DNA of 64,000 nucleotides, taken from positions 1 to 64,000 of the forward strand of contig JACKAZ010000009.1 in NCBI GenBank assembly GCA_020634795.1, in the 5' to 3' direction. Each line of letters starts with the position of its first letter. The first letter of the stretch is position 1. Source of the stretch: Ardenticatenales bacterium (GTDB lineage: Bacteria > Chloroflexota > Anaerolineae > Ardenticatenales > Ardenticatenaceae). Shown here in pieces: positions 46,125 through 55,024 of the stretch. The position numbers were made by a program, and so were the translations under genes. Under the pieces are notes generated by a model. It saw nothing but the letters and a program-made list of their open reading frames with translations, was not told the DNA's origin and did no database searches.

Positions 46125-46529
46125 ATGTCACTCGCACGCCATTGGCGCTTGCGCGATCAACGGTATCGGCTGGAAGGCACGGCCTGCGACGACTGTGGGA
46201 CGATTCAGTTTCCACCCCGCCCCCTCTGCCCCAATTGCCGCAGCCGCACGCTCTCGCCCCACCCCCTTGACGGTCGGGGCCAGTTGATCAGCTACACGGT
46301 GCTCTATCAGGCCCCCGCAGGCTTCGAGGCGCAGATACCCTATGCGGTTGGCATCGTGGAACTGGGCGAAGGGCCACGGCTGACGGCGATGCTGACCGAT
46401 GTTGATCTCGACGCGCTGCAGATCGGCATGTCGCTCGAAATGACGATCCGCAAGCTGCGCAGCGATGGCGACGACGGGGTGATCCAGTACGGCTACAAGT
46501 TCCGGCCCGTGCAATTTGAGGGAGCTTAG
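46125..46529 (+). CDS. DUF35 zinc-ribbon / OB-fold acyl-CoA-binding protein
   Basis: The 134-residue protein has a zinc ribbon (Cys21, Cys24, Cys35, Cys38) and an OB-fold segment (GQLISYTVLYQAPAGF). In archaea this protein bridges thiolase and HMGS and holds the CoA of the shared intermediate (established from the published structure). Its TAG stop lies inside a nonamer array (GAGGGAGCTTAGGGAGTT). Confidence 0.9.
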   Translation: MSLARHWRLRDQRYRLEGTACDDCGTIQFPPRPLCPNCRSRTLSPHPLDGRGQLISYTVLYQAPAGFEAQIPYAVGIVELGEGPRLTAMLTDVDLDALQIGMSLEMTIRKLRSDGDDGVIQYGYKFRPVQFEGA

Positions 46530-46562
46530 GGAGTTTAGGGAGCTGGGGGAGCTGGGGGGAGT
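46519..46562 (+). repeat. Nonamer array (TAGGGAGCT) overlapping the DUF35 stop
   Basis: Units GAGGGAGCT, TAGGGAGTT, TAGGGAGCT and GGGGGAGCT overlap the stop codon. They show that the AAACTC and AGCTCC families share one 9-mer core. Confidence 0.88.
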
Positions 46563-46599
46563 AACAATGGGTTGGCGTGGCTGAGTCGTTGCTTTGCCT

Positions 46600-46636
46600 T
46601 GCCCCCTTGCACCTTTGCACTTTGCACCTTGCACCA
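46600..46636 (+). repeat. Heptamer array (CACCTTG/CACTTTG) upstream of the M23 gene
   Basis: About five period-7 units of CACCTTTG/CACCTTG type, with one 8-bp unit, lie in the upstream orientation. Confidence 0.8.
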
Positions 46637-46685
46637 AACCGAGTGGCGACAGAAGGATTCGCATTCCAACTTGCCAATCCCCCCG

Positions 46686-46715
46686 TTTCATCCCCCTTGC
46701 CCCCGCCACTATAAT
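46686..46715 (+). promoter_or_regulatory. Probable promoter of the M23 peptidase gene
   Basis: TATAAT lies at 46710-46715 and TTTCAT at 46686-46691 (18-bp spacing), about 30 bases before the ATG. Confidence 0.5.
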
Positions 46716-46745
46716 TGCACTATTGAAGAGGATGAGTGCGTACTG

Positions 46746-48716
46746 ATGAATGGATCGATAGTGCGACGAACGATAGCCGTGTTGGGCGTGGTGGGGGCGC
46801 TGCTTTGCGTGGGATTGCTGGTGTGGGCGCAAAGCCAGTGCCTTGTTTTTCCCTGCGAACGCGGCAATGTGCCCCTCGCGGTGAATGCCACGCCCCCCCG
46901 CGCGTCGGCCACGTCCACCCCGTTGCCTTCTGCCACTGCTACTCTCACTGCCACCGTCACGGCCCAAGTAGTGCCTTACGGCGCGGTGCAGAGCGAGGAT
47001 GGCAGTTATGTGACCCCCACCCCCAAACCGCGCTGGGTCAACCCCGCCCAGCTCATCGAACTGTACGGCGGGGAAGGCTACCCGAATGTCGCGGCAATGC
47101 CGTCTGATCTGGCCTACTACGTGGATCGGACCCTGCGCGAGCTTTCGCTCTACTTCGAAGTGCCAGAGGAGGCGTTGCTGGCACTTTGGGCAGCCCGCAA
47201 CGACGGGGAGTTTCAAATCGCCAGCCGCGACGATGAGGGCAACCTGATCGGCGCGGCCCAACTGTCGCCCCGTCTTTGGAATGGTTGGGCGGCCCCCAAC
47301 CACGAAAGCTATCTGAACGATGTCCACTCTATCGAGCAGTACGGCGGCCTCGGTTTCGATTGGGCGGCCCGCTACAGTTGGCAGAATTGGGTCAACAATC
47401 GGTCTGCCTACGCCTTGCAGTACAGCTTCGGCTCGGATGCTGCGCCCACCGACTTCGACGATAACATGGCGGCGCTGGCACGCTACCTGCTGCGCGAAGG
47501 GGTGACGACAGAGGTGGCTCGCCGACAGCCCACCCTCTATCAGGCCCGCTTGGTCGAGGCGGTCAAGGCGTTCAGCGAACAGGATGGGAATGGACGACCG
47601 CTGGCCGCACCGCTCGCCAACCCCCTGAGCAACGAGGCGCTGGCCCCGATCCATCGCGCATTTCAGGATGAGCTGGCCCGTCGCTTCGGTGTCCGTCTGA
47701 GTGAGGCCGATCTGCAGTCGCTCGTCGATGGATCGGTGAGTGCAGAGGCCCTATCCACACGACCGGTGGACGATCTCACCGCCGAGCTTGTCGAGCAGTT
47801 CGTCAGCGCCCAGTTCGACGCCGCGCAGGCGGCCATCGCCGAGGAACGCCCTTTGCCGTGGCCCTATTTGCAGGACGAGCAGTATCTGGCGGTGCAAGAG
47901 CGGGCGGTGGCACTCGTCGGTCACACCCTCGCTCCGTGGGAAATCGCGTTGCTGCTCGATGCCAGCGACGGCGACCCCGCTGCGCTCGATTCGCTGATCT
48001 ACGACGGGATGGGCGGCGCGCTCTACGCCGAAGCGACTGCGCAGGTGGACGAGGCGTTGCAACGCTCGGCGCGGGGGCTGCCGCTGCGTAATTACGAAGT
48101 GACGTCGTTGTTGCAAGCGGCGGTCAACCTCTCGCAGAGCAACCGTTGGTGGACGAGCAGCCGGCAGCAGGTGGTCGTGCTGGGAACCGTAGAGCAGATG
48201 TTACGCCGCACCGACGAATATCGTCAGATCCACGGCGATCTCTTTTTCTCCGCTCAACCTTACGATCCCATGCCAAACCACATCATTCAACCCTTCGGCG
48301 TTCCGGCCAGCTACGAACCGAGCGGCTACCACAGTGGCCTTGATATCCGCGGGGAGCGCACCTCCGCCCAGCAGCCGACGATCCACGCTGTCGAAGCGGG
48401 CACGGTCGTCCACGTGGGGCCGCTCTACTGCTTGGTGGAGGGGAAATGTCGTGGCGCACACGCCGTGGTGATCGATCATGGCGACAATGTCTACACCACC
48501 TATAGCCACAACAGTGCGGCCCTGGTCACAGCGGGCGAAGTGGTCGCGGCGGGTCAAGCGATCGCACTTCAAGGCAACGAGGGCTACAGCCGTGGTCCGC
48601 ATCTCCACCTGGAAGTTCACCTCGACGCGCCCTTCAGCGGCGATTGGACCACCCCGTGGTACGGCGGGCGCTTCGTCGATCCGTGGCCGTGGCTACCGGT
48701 GTTGGGGACGGAGTAG
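46746..48716 (+). CDS. Membrane-anchored M23 (LytM) peptidase with N-terminal transglycosylase-like region
   Basis: The 656-residue protein has an N-terminal membrane segment (residues 9-29), a Ser/Thr/Pro linker, a region (~95-260) that resembles lytic transglycosylase folds without an obvious catalytic Glu motif, a helical middle, and a C-terminal M23 domain. Zinc ligands are His529 and Asp533 (HSGLDIRG) and His619/His621 (PHLHLEV). It should cleave cell-wall peptides outside the membrane. The start at 46746 is preferred over the long upstream extension. Confidence 0.85.
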   Translation: MNGSIVRRTIAVLGVVGALLCVGLLVWAQSQCLVFPCERGNVPLAVNATPPRASATSTPLPSATATLTATVTAQVVPYGAVQSEDGSYVTPTPKPRWVNPAQLIELYGGEGYPNVAAMPSDLAYYVDRTLRELSLYFEVPEEALLALWAARNDGEFQIASRDDEGNLIGAAQLSPRLWNGWAAPNHESYLNDVHSIEQYGGLGFDWAARYSWQNWVNNRSAYALQYSFGSDAAPTDFDDNMAALARYLLREGVTTEVARRQPTLYQARLVEAVKAFSEQDGNGRPLAAPLANPLSNEALAPIHRAFQDELARRFGVRLSEADLQSLVDGSVSAEALSTRPVDDLTAELVEQFVSAQFDAAQAAIAEERPLPWPYLQDEQYLAVQERAVALVGHTLAPWEIALLLDASDGDPAALDSLIYDGMGGALYAEATAQVDEALQRSARGLPLRNYEVTSLLQAAVNLSQSNRWWTSSRQQVVVLGTVEQMLRRTDEYRQIHGDLFFSAQPYDPMPNHIIQPFGVPASYEPSGYHSGLDIRGERTSAQQPTIHAVEAGTVVHVGPLYCLVEGKCRGAHAVVIDHGDNVYTTYSHNSAALVTAGEVVAAGQAIALQGNEGYSRGPHLHLEVHLDAPFSGDWTTPWYGGRFVDPWPWLPVLGTE

Positions 48717-48849
48717 CGTTCGGAGGCGGGAGGCGGAAAGCTCTCGGCGCGTGCGAACGGTTTGGTAGGTGACGCTATGGAACGGCAACGCAGAACGCAA
48801 AACGCGAAGCGTTGTCCTCTCGTGGCTCTCGCGACGATTGACAATGTTA

Positions 48850-48882
48850 GCAGCTCCCCTAGCTCCCTCAGCTTCTCGCACA
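48850..48882 (+). repeat. Nonamer array (AGCTCCCCT type) upstream of lipB
   Basis: Units AGCAGCTCC, CCTAGCTCC and CTCAGCTTC show the 9-bp period in the upstream orientation, about 55 bases before the lipB ATG. Confidence 0.75.
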
Positions 48883-48935
48883 CCCATCCACCCACACACC
48901 ATCACGCTCCCCACGGATACGATTGAGCGATCAAC

Positions 48936-49736
48936 ATGACAGAGAAGACACCCCGTGACTTGTGGCTGATCGATCTCGGCACGATTGACTATGGCGAGGC
49001 GTTGGCGTTGCAGCGGGCCATCGTGGCGGCGAAAAAGGCGGGGGAGTTCGAGCCGGATCTGCTGCTGTTGCTGGAGCATCCGGCGGTCATCACCTTGGGG
49101 CGGCGCGGGGACGAGCGCAATGTGGTGGCGTCGCCCGAGACCTTGGCGGCGCGGGACATTCGTGTCCATCGCATCGAGCGGGGCGGTGACGTCACCTATC
49201 ACGGGCCGGGGCAACTCGTGGGTTACCCCATTGTGGCGTTGCGCCATCTGCCCAAGCGGCAGGATGTGGGCAATTTTGTCTGGAACATGCAGGAAGCGAT
49301 CATCCGCACGTTGGCCGACTACGACTTGCCGAGTGAGCGGATCGACAAGGTGATCGGTGTCTGGCGGCGCAGCGAGCCGCCGCCGCTGGATCGGCTAGGC
49401 TGGTCGGCGGACCGACAGCGGGCGGTCGCGCGGCAGACGGCTTACGAGGCACGGAAGATTGCGGCGATCGGGGCGCGGATCGAAGGCTGGATCTCGTTCC
49501 ACGGCTTCGCACTCAATGTGAACAGCGATCTCGACGACTTCAATTTGATCGTCCCTTGCGGCTTGCAGGATCGGGGCGTGACCTCGATGGAAGTAGAGCT
49601 GGGCCACCCCGTGCCGTTGGACGAGGTGAAAGCGCGGGTGGCGGCCCAGTTGGCCGCGCTGTGGGGCTTCCGTGCCGTCCAGCGCTCCGTCGCTGATTTG
49701 GCACCGTTATTCGGCGCATGGGCCACGCGGCCATGA
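48936..49736 (+). CDS. lipB: Octanoyl-[ACP]:protein N-octanoyltransferase
   Basis: The 266-residue protein has the LipB motifs [24 protein letters not shown] (Lys174) and NLIVPCG (Cys208, the acyl-accepting nucleophile). It transfers octanoate from ACP to lipoyl domains. An insertion of about 25 residues ([16 protein letters not shown] region) lies before RKIAAIG where most LipB proteins have a short loop. Its stop overlaps the next gene (ATGA). No lipA is adjacent. Confidence 0.92.
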   Translation: MTEKTPRDLWLIDLGTIDYGEALALQRAIVAAKKAGEFEPDLLLLLEHPAVITLGRRGDERNVVASPETLAARDIRVHRIERGGDVTYHGPGQLVGYPIVALRHLPKRQDVGNFVWNMQEAIIRTLADYDLPSERIDKVIGVWRRSEPPPLDRLGWSADRQRAVARQTAYEARKIAAIGARIEGWISFHGFALNVNSDLDDFNLIVPCGLQDRGVTSMEVELGHPVPLDEVKARVAAQLAALWGFRAVQRSVADLAPLFGAWATRP

Positions 49737-50401
49737 GCGACGAACTGCCACGGATCCCGCTGCAGTTCGTCGAATATCCCCCCGACGAGATGCAGCGCCG
49801 CGCCGTGGCCTTCAACGCACTGCTTCAACGCCGCCGTTCGGTGCGCCACTTCAGCGACCGCGCCGTGCCCCGCGCCGTGATCGAGCACTGTCTGCGGGCA
49901 GCGGGCAGTGCGCCCAGCGGGGCCAACCAGCAGCCGTGGCACTTCGTGGTCGTCGGCGATCCCGCGCTCAAGCGGCGCATCCGCGAGGCCGCCGAGGCCG
50001 AGGAGCGGGCCTTCTACGAAGAGCGGGCCTCGGAAGAGTGGCTGGAAGCGCTGGCCCCCCTCGGCACCGACGCCGAGAAGCCCTTCCTAGAGCGTGCGCC
50101 CTATCTGATCGCCATCTTCGCCAAACGGTACGGCGTCGCGCCGGACGGACACCACATCAAGCATTATTACACCACCGAATCGGTCGGCATTGCCACTGGA
50201 ATGCTGATCGCTGCGCTACACCACGCGGGCCTTGCCACGCTGACGCACACCCCCAGCCCGATGGGCTTCCTCAACAGGTTGCTGGAACGGCCTGACAACG
50301 AACGTCCCTTCCTGCTGCTGGTCGTCGGCTACCCCGAAGCGGATGCGACCGTGCCGGACATTCAGCGCAAAAGCTTGGACGAGTTTGTGACGTGGCGGTA
50401 A
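49733..50401 (+). CDS. Nitroreductase-family flavoprotein of the iodotyrosine deiodinase type
   Basis: The 222-residue protein has the flavin-binding start RRSVRHFSD and [15 protein letters not shown], followed by a lid segment in which Glu91, Tyr95 and Lys116 have the same spacing (4 and 21) as Glu157, Tyr161 and Lys182 of human IYD, which grip the halotyrosine zwitterion. [13 protein letters not shown] and [13 protein letters not shown] also match IYD. It may dehalogenate halotyrosines with FMN; the natural substrate in bacteria is uncertain. It overlaps lipB by four bases. Confidence 0.82.
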   Translation: MSDELPRIPLQFVEYPPDEMQRRAVAFNALLQRRRSVRHFSDRAVPRAVIEHCLRAAGSAPSGANQQPWHFVVVGDPALKRRIREAAEAEERAFYEERASEEWLEALAPLGTDAEKPFLERAPYLIAIFAKRYGVAPDGHHIKHYYTTESVGIATGMLIAALHHAGLATLTHTPSPMGFLNRLLERPDNERPFLLLVVGYPEADATVPDIQRKSLDEFVTWR

Positions 50402-50445
50402 GCAGTTTGACGCCATCTATCTGACAGGTGGGTATTCCCTATCAA

Positions 50446-50523
50446 GTGCAAAGTGCAAGGGGCAAGGGGCAAGGGATGCAGCGTAGAAGAAATGGCCATT
50501 TGCCCTTTGCCCCTTGCCCCTTC
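50446..50523. repeat. Inverted heptamer arrays between convergent genes
   Basis: GCAAGGG-type units (about 50446-50475) and CCCTTGC-type units (about 50498-50523) face each other. Each is in the downstream orientation for its own neighbour, and together they could form a long hairpin. Confidence 0.8.
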
Positions 50524-50607
50524 CTCCATCCGACGAGGCCTTCAGACCGATTCACCTCGTCGGTAACAACCACGCCCTCTGATGCGCCCTACTCGCTTCT
50601 GCCGCGA

Positions 50608-51174
50608 TTACTCGGAACCTGTCAACCATACCTCGAATGTCGAACTATCACGCCTTGCATGCCATTCATCGTGGCAGACAGTGCAAAGTGTGACGAGGTT
50701 GTCAGCCGTGTTCGCGCCGCCTGATTCGTGGTGCTGAATGTGATGTAACTCGAGATGACGAGGATCGGAACGATTCCACAGATCATGGTCCCACTGGCAG
50801 CGCTGGCACTGATACCCGTCCCGCCGCAAGACGTCTCTGCGTACTCCGTCAGATATCATGCGATCGTGCGGAGGACTTTGCCGCTCTTGCTCCAGCACGT
50901 AGATGCCCACTGGCAGCTCTGGACGGCCGGAGCTTCGCGTCACGATTGGCCAGCCCTCTTCACTCCGTAGCTCGCGGACCCGACGCGCCCATTCGGTCGC
51001 TTCCTTTGCCACATAGCGCAGCTCCTCGCCCGTCACAGGTCGCCCCACATTCATGCGTAAGTAGTCGAGTAGCCGATCTCGTACGCTGCGAGGTTGGTGA
51101 CGGAGACGCTGGGCCTTGATGCCAGCGATGGGCCGCATCCCGATCCTGCCTCGTATCGATGAGAAGGTAATCAT
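50608..51174 (-). CDS. HNH endonuclease (C-terminal part, probably frameshifted)
   Basis: The 188-residue ORF has a winged-helix-like region (TGEELRYVAKEATEWARRVRELR) and a C-terminal HNH nuclease with CQRCQWDH, HLELHHIQ and NLVTLCTVCHDEWH, giving the zinc Cys pairs and HNH core. Next to the methyltransferase it would be the restriction enzyme. It overlaps ORF 50960-51571 in another frame and shares its repeated motif, so both were probably one gene. GAGGTGAAGG upstream of the ATG at 51174 could allow re-initiation. Confidence 0.8.
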   Translation of the reverse strand: MITFSSIRGRIGMRPIAGIKAQRLRHQPRSVRDRLLDYLRMNVGRPVTGEELRYVAKEATEWARRVRELRSEEGWPIVTRSSGRPELPVGIYVLEQERQSPPHDRMISDGVRRDVLRRDGYQCQRCQWDHDLWNRSDPRHLELHHIQHHESGGANTADNLVTLCTVCHDEWHARRDSSTFEVWLTGSE

Positions 51175-51571
51175 CCGCCTTCACCTCATTTATATCAACC
51201 ATCGGCAATTGGAGTGGTTCTTCTTGTTGGGCCATCTGTTTCGCGGTGGCGCCCGTGACGATAGGCCAACCGTGTTCGATTCGTAACTCACGAACCCGAC
51301 GTGCCCATTGGTCGATGGCGGCCACAACGATCAACTCTTCACGGGCGAGCGGCAGGCGAGGATAGGCCAAAAAGTAATGCAAGAGTCGCTCACGGGCGCT
51401 TGCCGCCAAGTCGCCGGGGATGAGCGACGCCCCTAATTCTCGGAGTAAGGTATGCACTGGCAACAAGGCGCGAACCTGATCACGGAGATCCCCCTTGCTC
51501 AACGTGCGTTCAAAGTTACGCAAGAGGGCGAGCAACTCATCAAGCGGTTGGTTGGGGGCTGCTTGTGCCAC
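50960..51571 (-). CDS. N-terminal part of the HNH nuclease, +1 frame relative to the C-terminal part
   Basis: The 203-codon ORF starts with GTG three bases after the methyltransferase stop. Residues 1-~135 look coding (helical region, then DQWARRVRELRIEHGWPIVT, nearly repeated in the downstream ORF). Residues beyond about 137 (HRWHQGPASPSPTS..) lie in a shadow frame of the downstream gene. A single-base frameshift near 51150-51170 is the simplest explanation. It may be a real mutation or a sequencing error. Confidence 0.65.
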   Translation of the reverse strand: MAQAAPNQPLDELLALLRNFERTLSKGDLRDQVRALLPVHTLLRELGASLIPGDLAASARERLLHYFLAYPRLPLAREELIVVAAIDQWARRVRELRIEHGWPIVTGATAKQMAQQEEPLQLPMVDINEVKADDYLLIDTRQDRDAAHRWHQGPASPSPTSQRTRSATRLLTHECGATCDGRGAALCGKGSDRMGASGPRATE

Positions 51572-51574
51572 AAG

Positions 51575-52702
51575 TTACCTCGGGCGAGAAGCCGGATGCG
51601 GCACAAGGAGGGGGTCGACCGCCGCCGCCAAATGTTGCGCCATAAGAGGCGGGACCGCGTTGCCGATCTGTCGCGCAATCTCGATTTTGCTTCCCTTGAA
51701 GATGAAATCGTCGGGGAAGGATTGCAGGCGTGCCGCTTCGCGGTGGGTGATGGGCCGATGCTGCTCGGGGTGAAGATACCGTCCCTTCTCCGGTTTGAAG
51801 AACTCGGTACGGATCGTAACTGAGGGCCGATCCCACCACATCCGGCCAAAAAGGTCTGTACCGCCACTTTTCTTTCGTTTCCAGCAGTCGGGCGTCAGGT
51901 GAGGAGCGAGCCGCTGCAAATCGAAACGGTTCATTCCTTCTTCGGGGATCGCACGATAGCGCTTCTTACTCAGCTCGGTGGGATTGCGGCCAAAATGTAG
52001 ATCGAGCGGAGGGGGCAGATTACGAATCTCTTGGCCCACGGGGGCGGGCAGATCACCAATAGCGCCCTTTACGGTGCGATAAGGACGCCTTTCGGCAGCG
52101 CCGTCGAATAGGCTCAGTTGTCCGGGGTCGCTTGGCGGATAAGCGACGGGTGGCGGTGGGAAATGCCGTGTAGGATCCACGTCACGACTTCCCACAACAA
52201 ATGCCCGATAGCGCATCTGCGGCACGCCATAGTCGGCTGCACAGAGCAACGCCGAGGTGACGTGGAAGCCCATTGAAGCGGCCTGCTGCTTGATCTCGCA
52301 CAGCTCGTTAGACGTCAGCAATTGACGCACATTCTCGATCACAAAAAGCCGCGCGTGGCTCCGTTCGACCACCTCCATGAAGGGTAGCCATAGTTGCTTG
52401 CGTGGATCGGTCGCCCTTTTCTTGTTCAACAAGCTGAAACCCTGACAGGGTGGCCCCCCGATGACGATATCGGCGGCGGGAATTTCCTCTCCACCGTCCA
52501 ACAGATCAACGATGTTGCCCACAGTGCAATGGTCGCCAAAATTGGCATTGTATGTAGCGGCGGCATCTGCATTAAAGTCGTTGGCCCAAATCGTTTGGAT
52601 TCGGTCGCCAAAGTGCGTTTTGAAGCCAAGCGTAAAGCCGCCTGCGCCAGCAAAAAGATCGATTAGTCGTAAAGGTTCCGCACTCATCATCTCAATCCAC
52701 AT
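51575..52702 (-). CDS. DNA cytosine-5 methyltransferase (restriction-modification)
   Basis: The 375-residue protein shows m5C-methyltransferase motifs in order: FAGAGGFTLG (I), GGPPCQGFS (IV, catalytic Cys), FVIENV (VI), QMRYRAFVVG (VIII), then the target-recognition region, RPITHREAARLQSFP (IX) and QIGNAVPP (X). It should protect DNA from the HNH nuclease encoded just downstream in the same direction. The recognition site cannot be read from sequence. ATG at 52690 or 52687 is an alternative start. Confidence 0.92.
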   Translation of the reverse strand: MWIEMMSAEPLRLIDLFAGAGGFTLGFKTHFGDRIQTIWANDFNADAAATYNANFGDHCTVGNIVDLLDGGEEIPAADIVIGGPPCQGFSLLNKKRATDPRKQLWLPFMEVVERSHARLFVIENVRQLLTSNELCEIKQQAASMGFHVTSALLCAADYGVPQMRYRAFVVGSRDVDPTRHFPPPPVAYPPSDPGQLSLFDGAAERRPYRTVKGAIGDLPAPVGQEIRNLPPPLDLHFGRNPTELSKKRYRAIPEEGMNRFDLQRLAPHLTPDCWKRKKSGGTDLFGRMWWDRPSVTIRTEFFKPEKGRYLHPEQHRPITHREAARLQSFPDDFIFKGSKIEIARQIGNAVPPLMAQHLAAAVDPLLVPHPASRPR

Positions 52703-52818
52703 CTCTTGTTCGAATCTCCACCCAAGTATACTCGTGCCTTGCGACTCCCCCTAAAACTCGCTTCTGCCGCGATCCGCGCTACAATGCCCCACAGAGCAAA
52801 AGAACAAGGACAACCTCC

Positions 52819-54444
52819 ATGATCGTTCTCAATGGTGAGACGTTGCGTATCCGCGACGTGGTGCGCGTCGCACGGGCGGCGCCGCGCGATGTCAAGGTGC
52901 AGCTCAGTGATGAAGCGCGGCAGCGCATGGCCCGCAGCCGGGCTGCGGTCGAGGCCCTGGTCGACGAGGGGCGCGTGGCCTACGGCATCACGACCGGTTT
53001 CGGAGCCTTCAAGGATCGCGTAATCGACCGTGCCCAACTGGGCGAGCTGCAGCGCAACTTGGTACTCAGTCACGCCGTCGGCGTTGGGCCGGAGTTCGAT
53101 GCAGAAACCACGCGCGCCATCATTCTGATCCGCGCCAATCAACTGGCGCGTGGCTATTCCGGCATCCGCATCGAGGTTGTCGAACGGCTGCTCGCCCTGC
53201 TCGATCATGGCATCCTGCCCTGCATTCCGCAGCAGGGGTCGCTGGGCTCCAGCGGCGATTTGGCCCCGCTGGCCCACCTGGCCCTAACGCTGATCGGCGG
53301 GGGCGAGGCCATGTTGAACGGAGAGCGAATGAGCGGCGCGGCGGCGCTGCAACATGCGGGGCTGGAACCCGTTGTTTTGCAGGCAAAGGAGGGCCTGGCC
53401 CTGCTCAATGGCACCGCCGTGATGAGCGCCGTCGCCGTGCTGGCGACCCACGATGCCGAAGTGGTCAGCCATGCCGCCGACATCGCGGGGGCGCTGTCGC
53501 TGGAAGCGATGGAGGGAACGGGGGAGGCCTACGACGAACGGCTCCACGCCATCCGCCCCCACCCGCGCCTTGTCGAAACGGCCCATTACATGCGCCATCT
53601 GCTGGAGGGGAGCGAATTCCTCCGAAAACGCGACCCGAAACGGGTGCAGGACGCGTACTCGGCCCGCTGCCTGCCGCAGATACATGGCGCCGTGCGCGAG
53701 GCGATCGCCTACGCCAAATGGCTGCTTCGCATCGAGCTGAATAGCGCGACCGACAACCCGCTGATCTTCGTCGACGAGGACACGGGCGCGGTCGATGTGC
53801 TGTCGGGCGGCAACTTTCATGGCGAGCCGGTATCGTTGGCGATGGATTATCTGACGATGGCACTGGTCGAGCTGGCCAACGTCTCCGAGCGGCGTATCAA
53901 CCGGCTGGTGGACGCGAAAGAGAACTGTGGTGTGCTGCCCGCCTTCCTGACAGAAGAGGGTGGCCTCAACTCGGGCTTCATGATCGCCCACTACACCGCC
54001 GCCAGCCTGGTCAGCGAAAACAAGGTGCTGGCCCACCCCGCCAGCGCCGACAGCGTGCCGACCAGCGCCGACATCGAAGATCATCAGAGTTTGGGCACGA
54101 TCGCGGCGCGCCAATGCCGCGAAGTGCTTGGCAACAGCGCCACGGTGGTCGGCATCGAACTGTTCGCGGCGGCGCAAGGCATCGACTTCCGGCGCAAAGG
54201 CGCGGGGCGCGACCTTGCGCTGGGCGTTGGCACCGCACCGGTCTATGCGCTGATACGCGATGAGATTCCCTTCATCGAAGCGGACGAATGGATGCAACCC
54301 CACGTCCTGCGGGCGAAAGCGCTGGTGCTCAGGGGCGCGATCACCGAGGCCGCCGAGCGGGCCGTCTGGCGCCACATCCACGACGAGACGGGGGAGCGGC
54401 AGCCGCTGGATAGTGTTGGCGCTGGAGGCGGTGGGGGAGCTTAG
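52819..54444 (+). CDS. hutH: Histidine ammonia-lyase
   Basis: The 541-residue MIO enzyme has the family segments AYGITTGFGAFKD, GSLGSSGDLAPLAHLAL, NGTAVMSA, RIELNSATDNPL and NFHGEPVS. The cofactor tripeptide is Ser144-Ser145-Gly146 in place of the usual Ala-Ser-Gly. It removes ammonia from histidine to give urocanate. No other hut gene is near. Its TAG stop (54442-54444) lies inside a nonamer array. Phe/Tyr ammonia-lyase activity is a weaker alternative. Confidence 0.9.
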   Translation: MIVLNGETLRIRDVVRVARAAPRDVKVQLSDEARQRMARSRAAVEALVDEGRVAYGITTGFGAFKDRVIDRAQLGELQRNLVLSHAVGVGPEFDAETTRAIILIRANQLARGYSGIRIEVVERLLALLDHGILPCIPQQGSLGSSGDLAPLAHLALTLIGGGEAMLNGERMSGAAALQHAGLEPVVLQAKEGLALLNGTAVMSAVAVLATHDAEVVSHAADIAGALSLEAMEGTGEAYDERLHAIRPHPRLVETAHYMRHLLEGSEFLRKRDPKRVQDAYSARCLPQIHGAVREAIAYAKWLLRIELNSATDNPLIFVDEDTGAVDVLSGGNFHGEPVSLAMDYLTMALVELANVSERRINRLVDAKENCGVLPAFLTEEGGLNSGFMIAHYTAASLVSENKVLAHPASADSVPTSADIEDHQSLGTIAARQCREVLGNSATVVGIELFAAAQGIDFRRKGAGRDLALGVGTAPVYALIRDEIPFIEADEWMQPHVLRAKALVLRGAITEAAERAVWRHIHDETGERQPLDSVGAGGGGGA

Positions 54445-54466
54445 GGAGCTAGGGGAGCTAGGGGAA
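54431..54466 (+). repeat. Nonamer array (TAGGGAGCT) overlapping the hutH stop
   Basis: Units GGGGGAGCT, TAGGGAGCT and AGGGGAGCT overlap the TAG stop in the downstream orientation. Confidence 0.88.
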
Positions 54467-54646
54467 AGCATTGCAAATTATTGGAGAGGCGATATGGCAG
54501 CACGGCTCCCGATTCTCGATCGCAGAACGAGGGCTAAACCGATTTCCCACAAAGGAAACGCAACCCAAACGCCCCCCCCAGTCGCCACTTGTAGAACGTC
54601 GAATACGAGTCAACCCTAAGGGCAAAGCGCCCGAAAACGAGGCCCC

Positions 54647-55021
54647 ATGTCTACCCTATTCTCCGACGATCAACAACAACGCATCTGGAACGCGCAGGAC
54701 TTTTGGCTGGCGACGGTCAAGGCGGAGCCGGCGGCCCATCTGGTGCCGATCTGGGCGGTCTTGGTCGAGGATCGATTTTATATGGCCACGGAAACGGATT
54801 CGCAGAAGGTCGAGAATCTGCGAGCCTATGGCCAAGCCGCACTGTCGCTGCCCGACACGCGCGAGGTGTTGATTGTGGAAGGTGCAGCGCGATTGATCGC
54901 GCCGGGCGACGAGCCGGAGGCGGTGCGCGACCGCTTCCAAGAAAAGTACGACTGGTCATATCCCGATACCGTAGTCCTCATCGAACTCACCCCCGAGAAA
55001 GTGCTGACTTGGTCAGCTTAA
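54647..55021 (+). CDS. Pyridoxamine 5'-phosphate oxidase-like (PPOX) FMN/F420-binding protein
   Basis: The 124-residue split-beta-barrel protein has FWLATVKAEPAAHLVPIWAVL, a strand with FYMATETDSQKVENLR and EVLIVEGAARLI. It belongs to the PPOX family that uses flavin or F420 or binds haem; the exact role is unknown. It lies just upstream of an envelope gene and may be co-transcribed with it. Confidence 0.8.
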   Translation: MSTLFSDDQQQRIWNAQDFWLATVKAEPAAHLVPIWAVLVEDRFYMATETDSQKVENLRAYGQAALSLPDTREVLIVEGAARLIAPGDEPEAVRDRFQEKYDWSYPDTVVLIELTPEKVLTWSA

Positions 55022-55024
55022 GGC

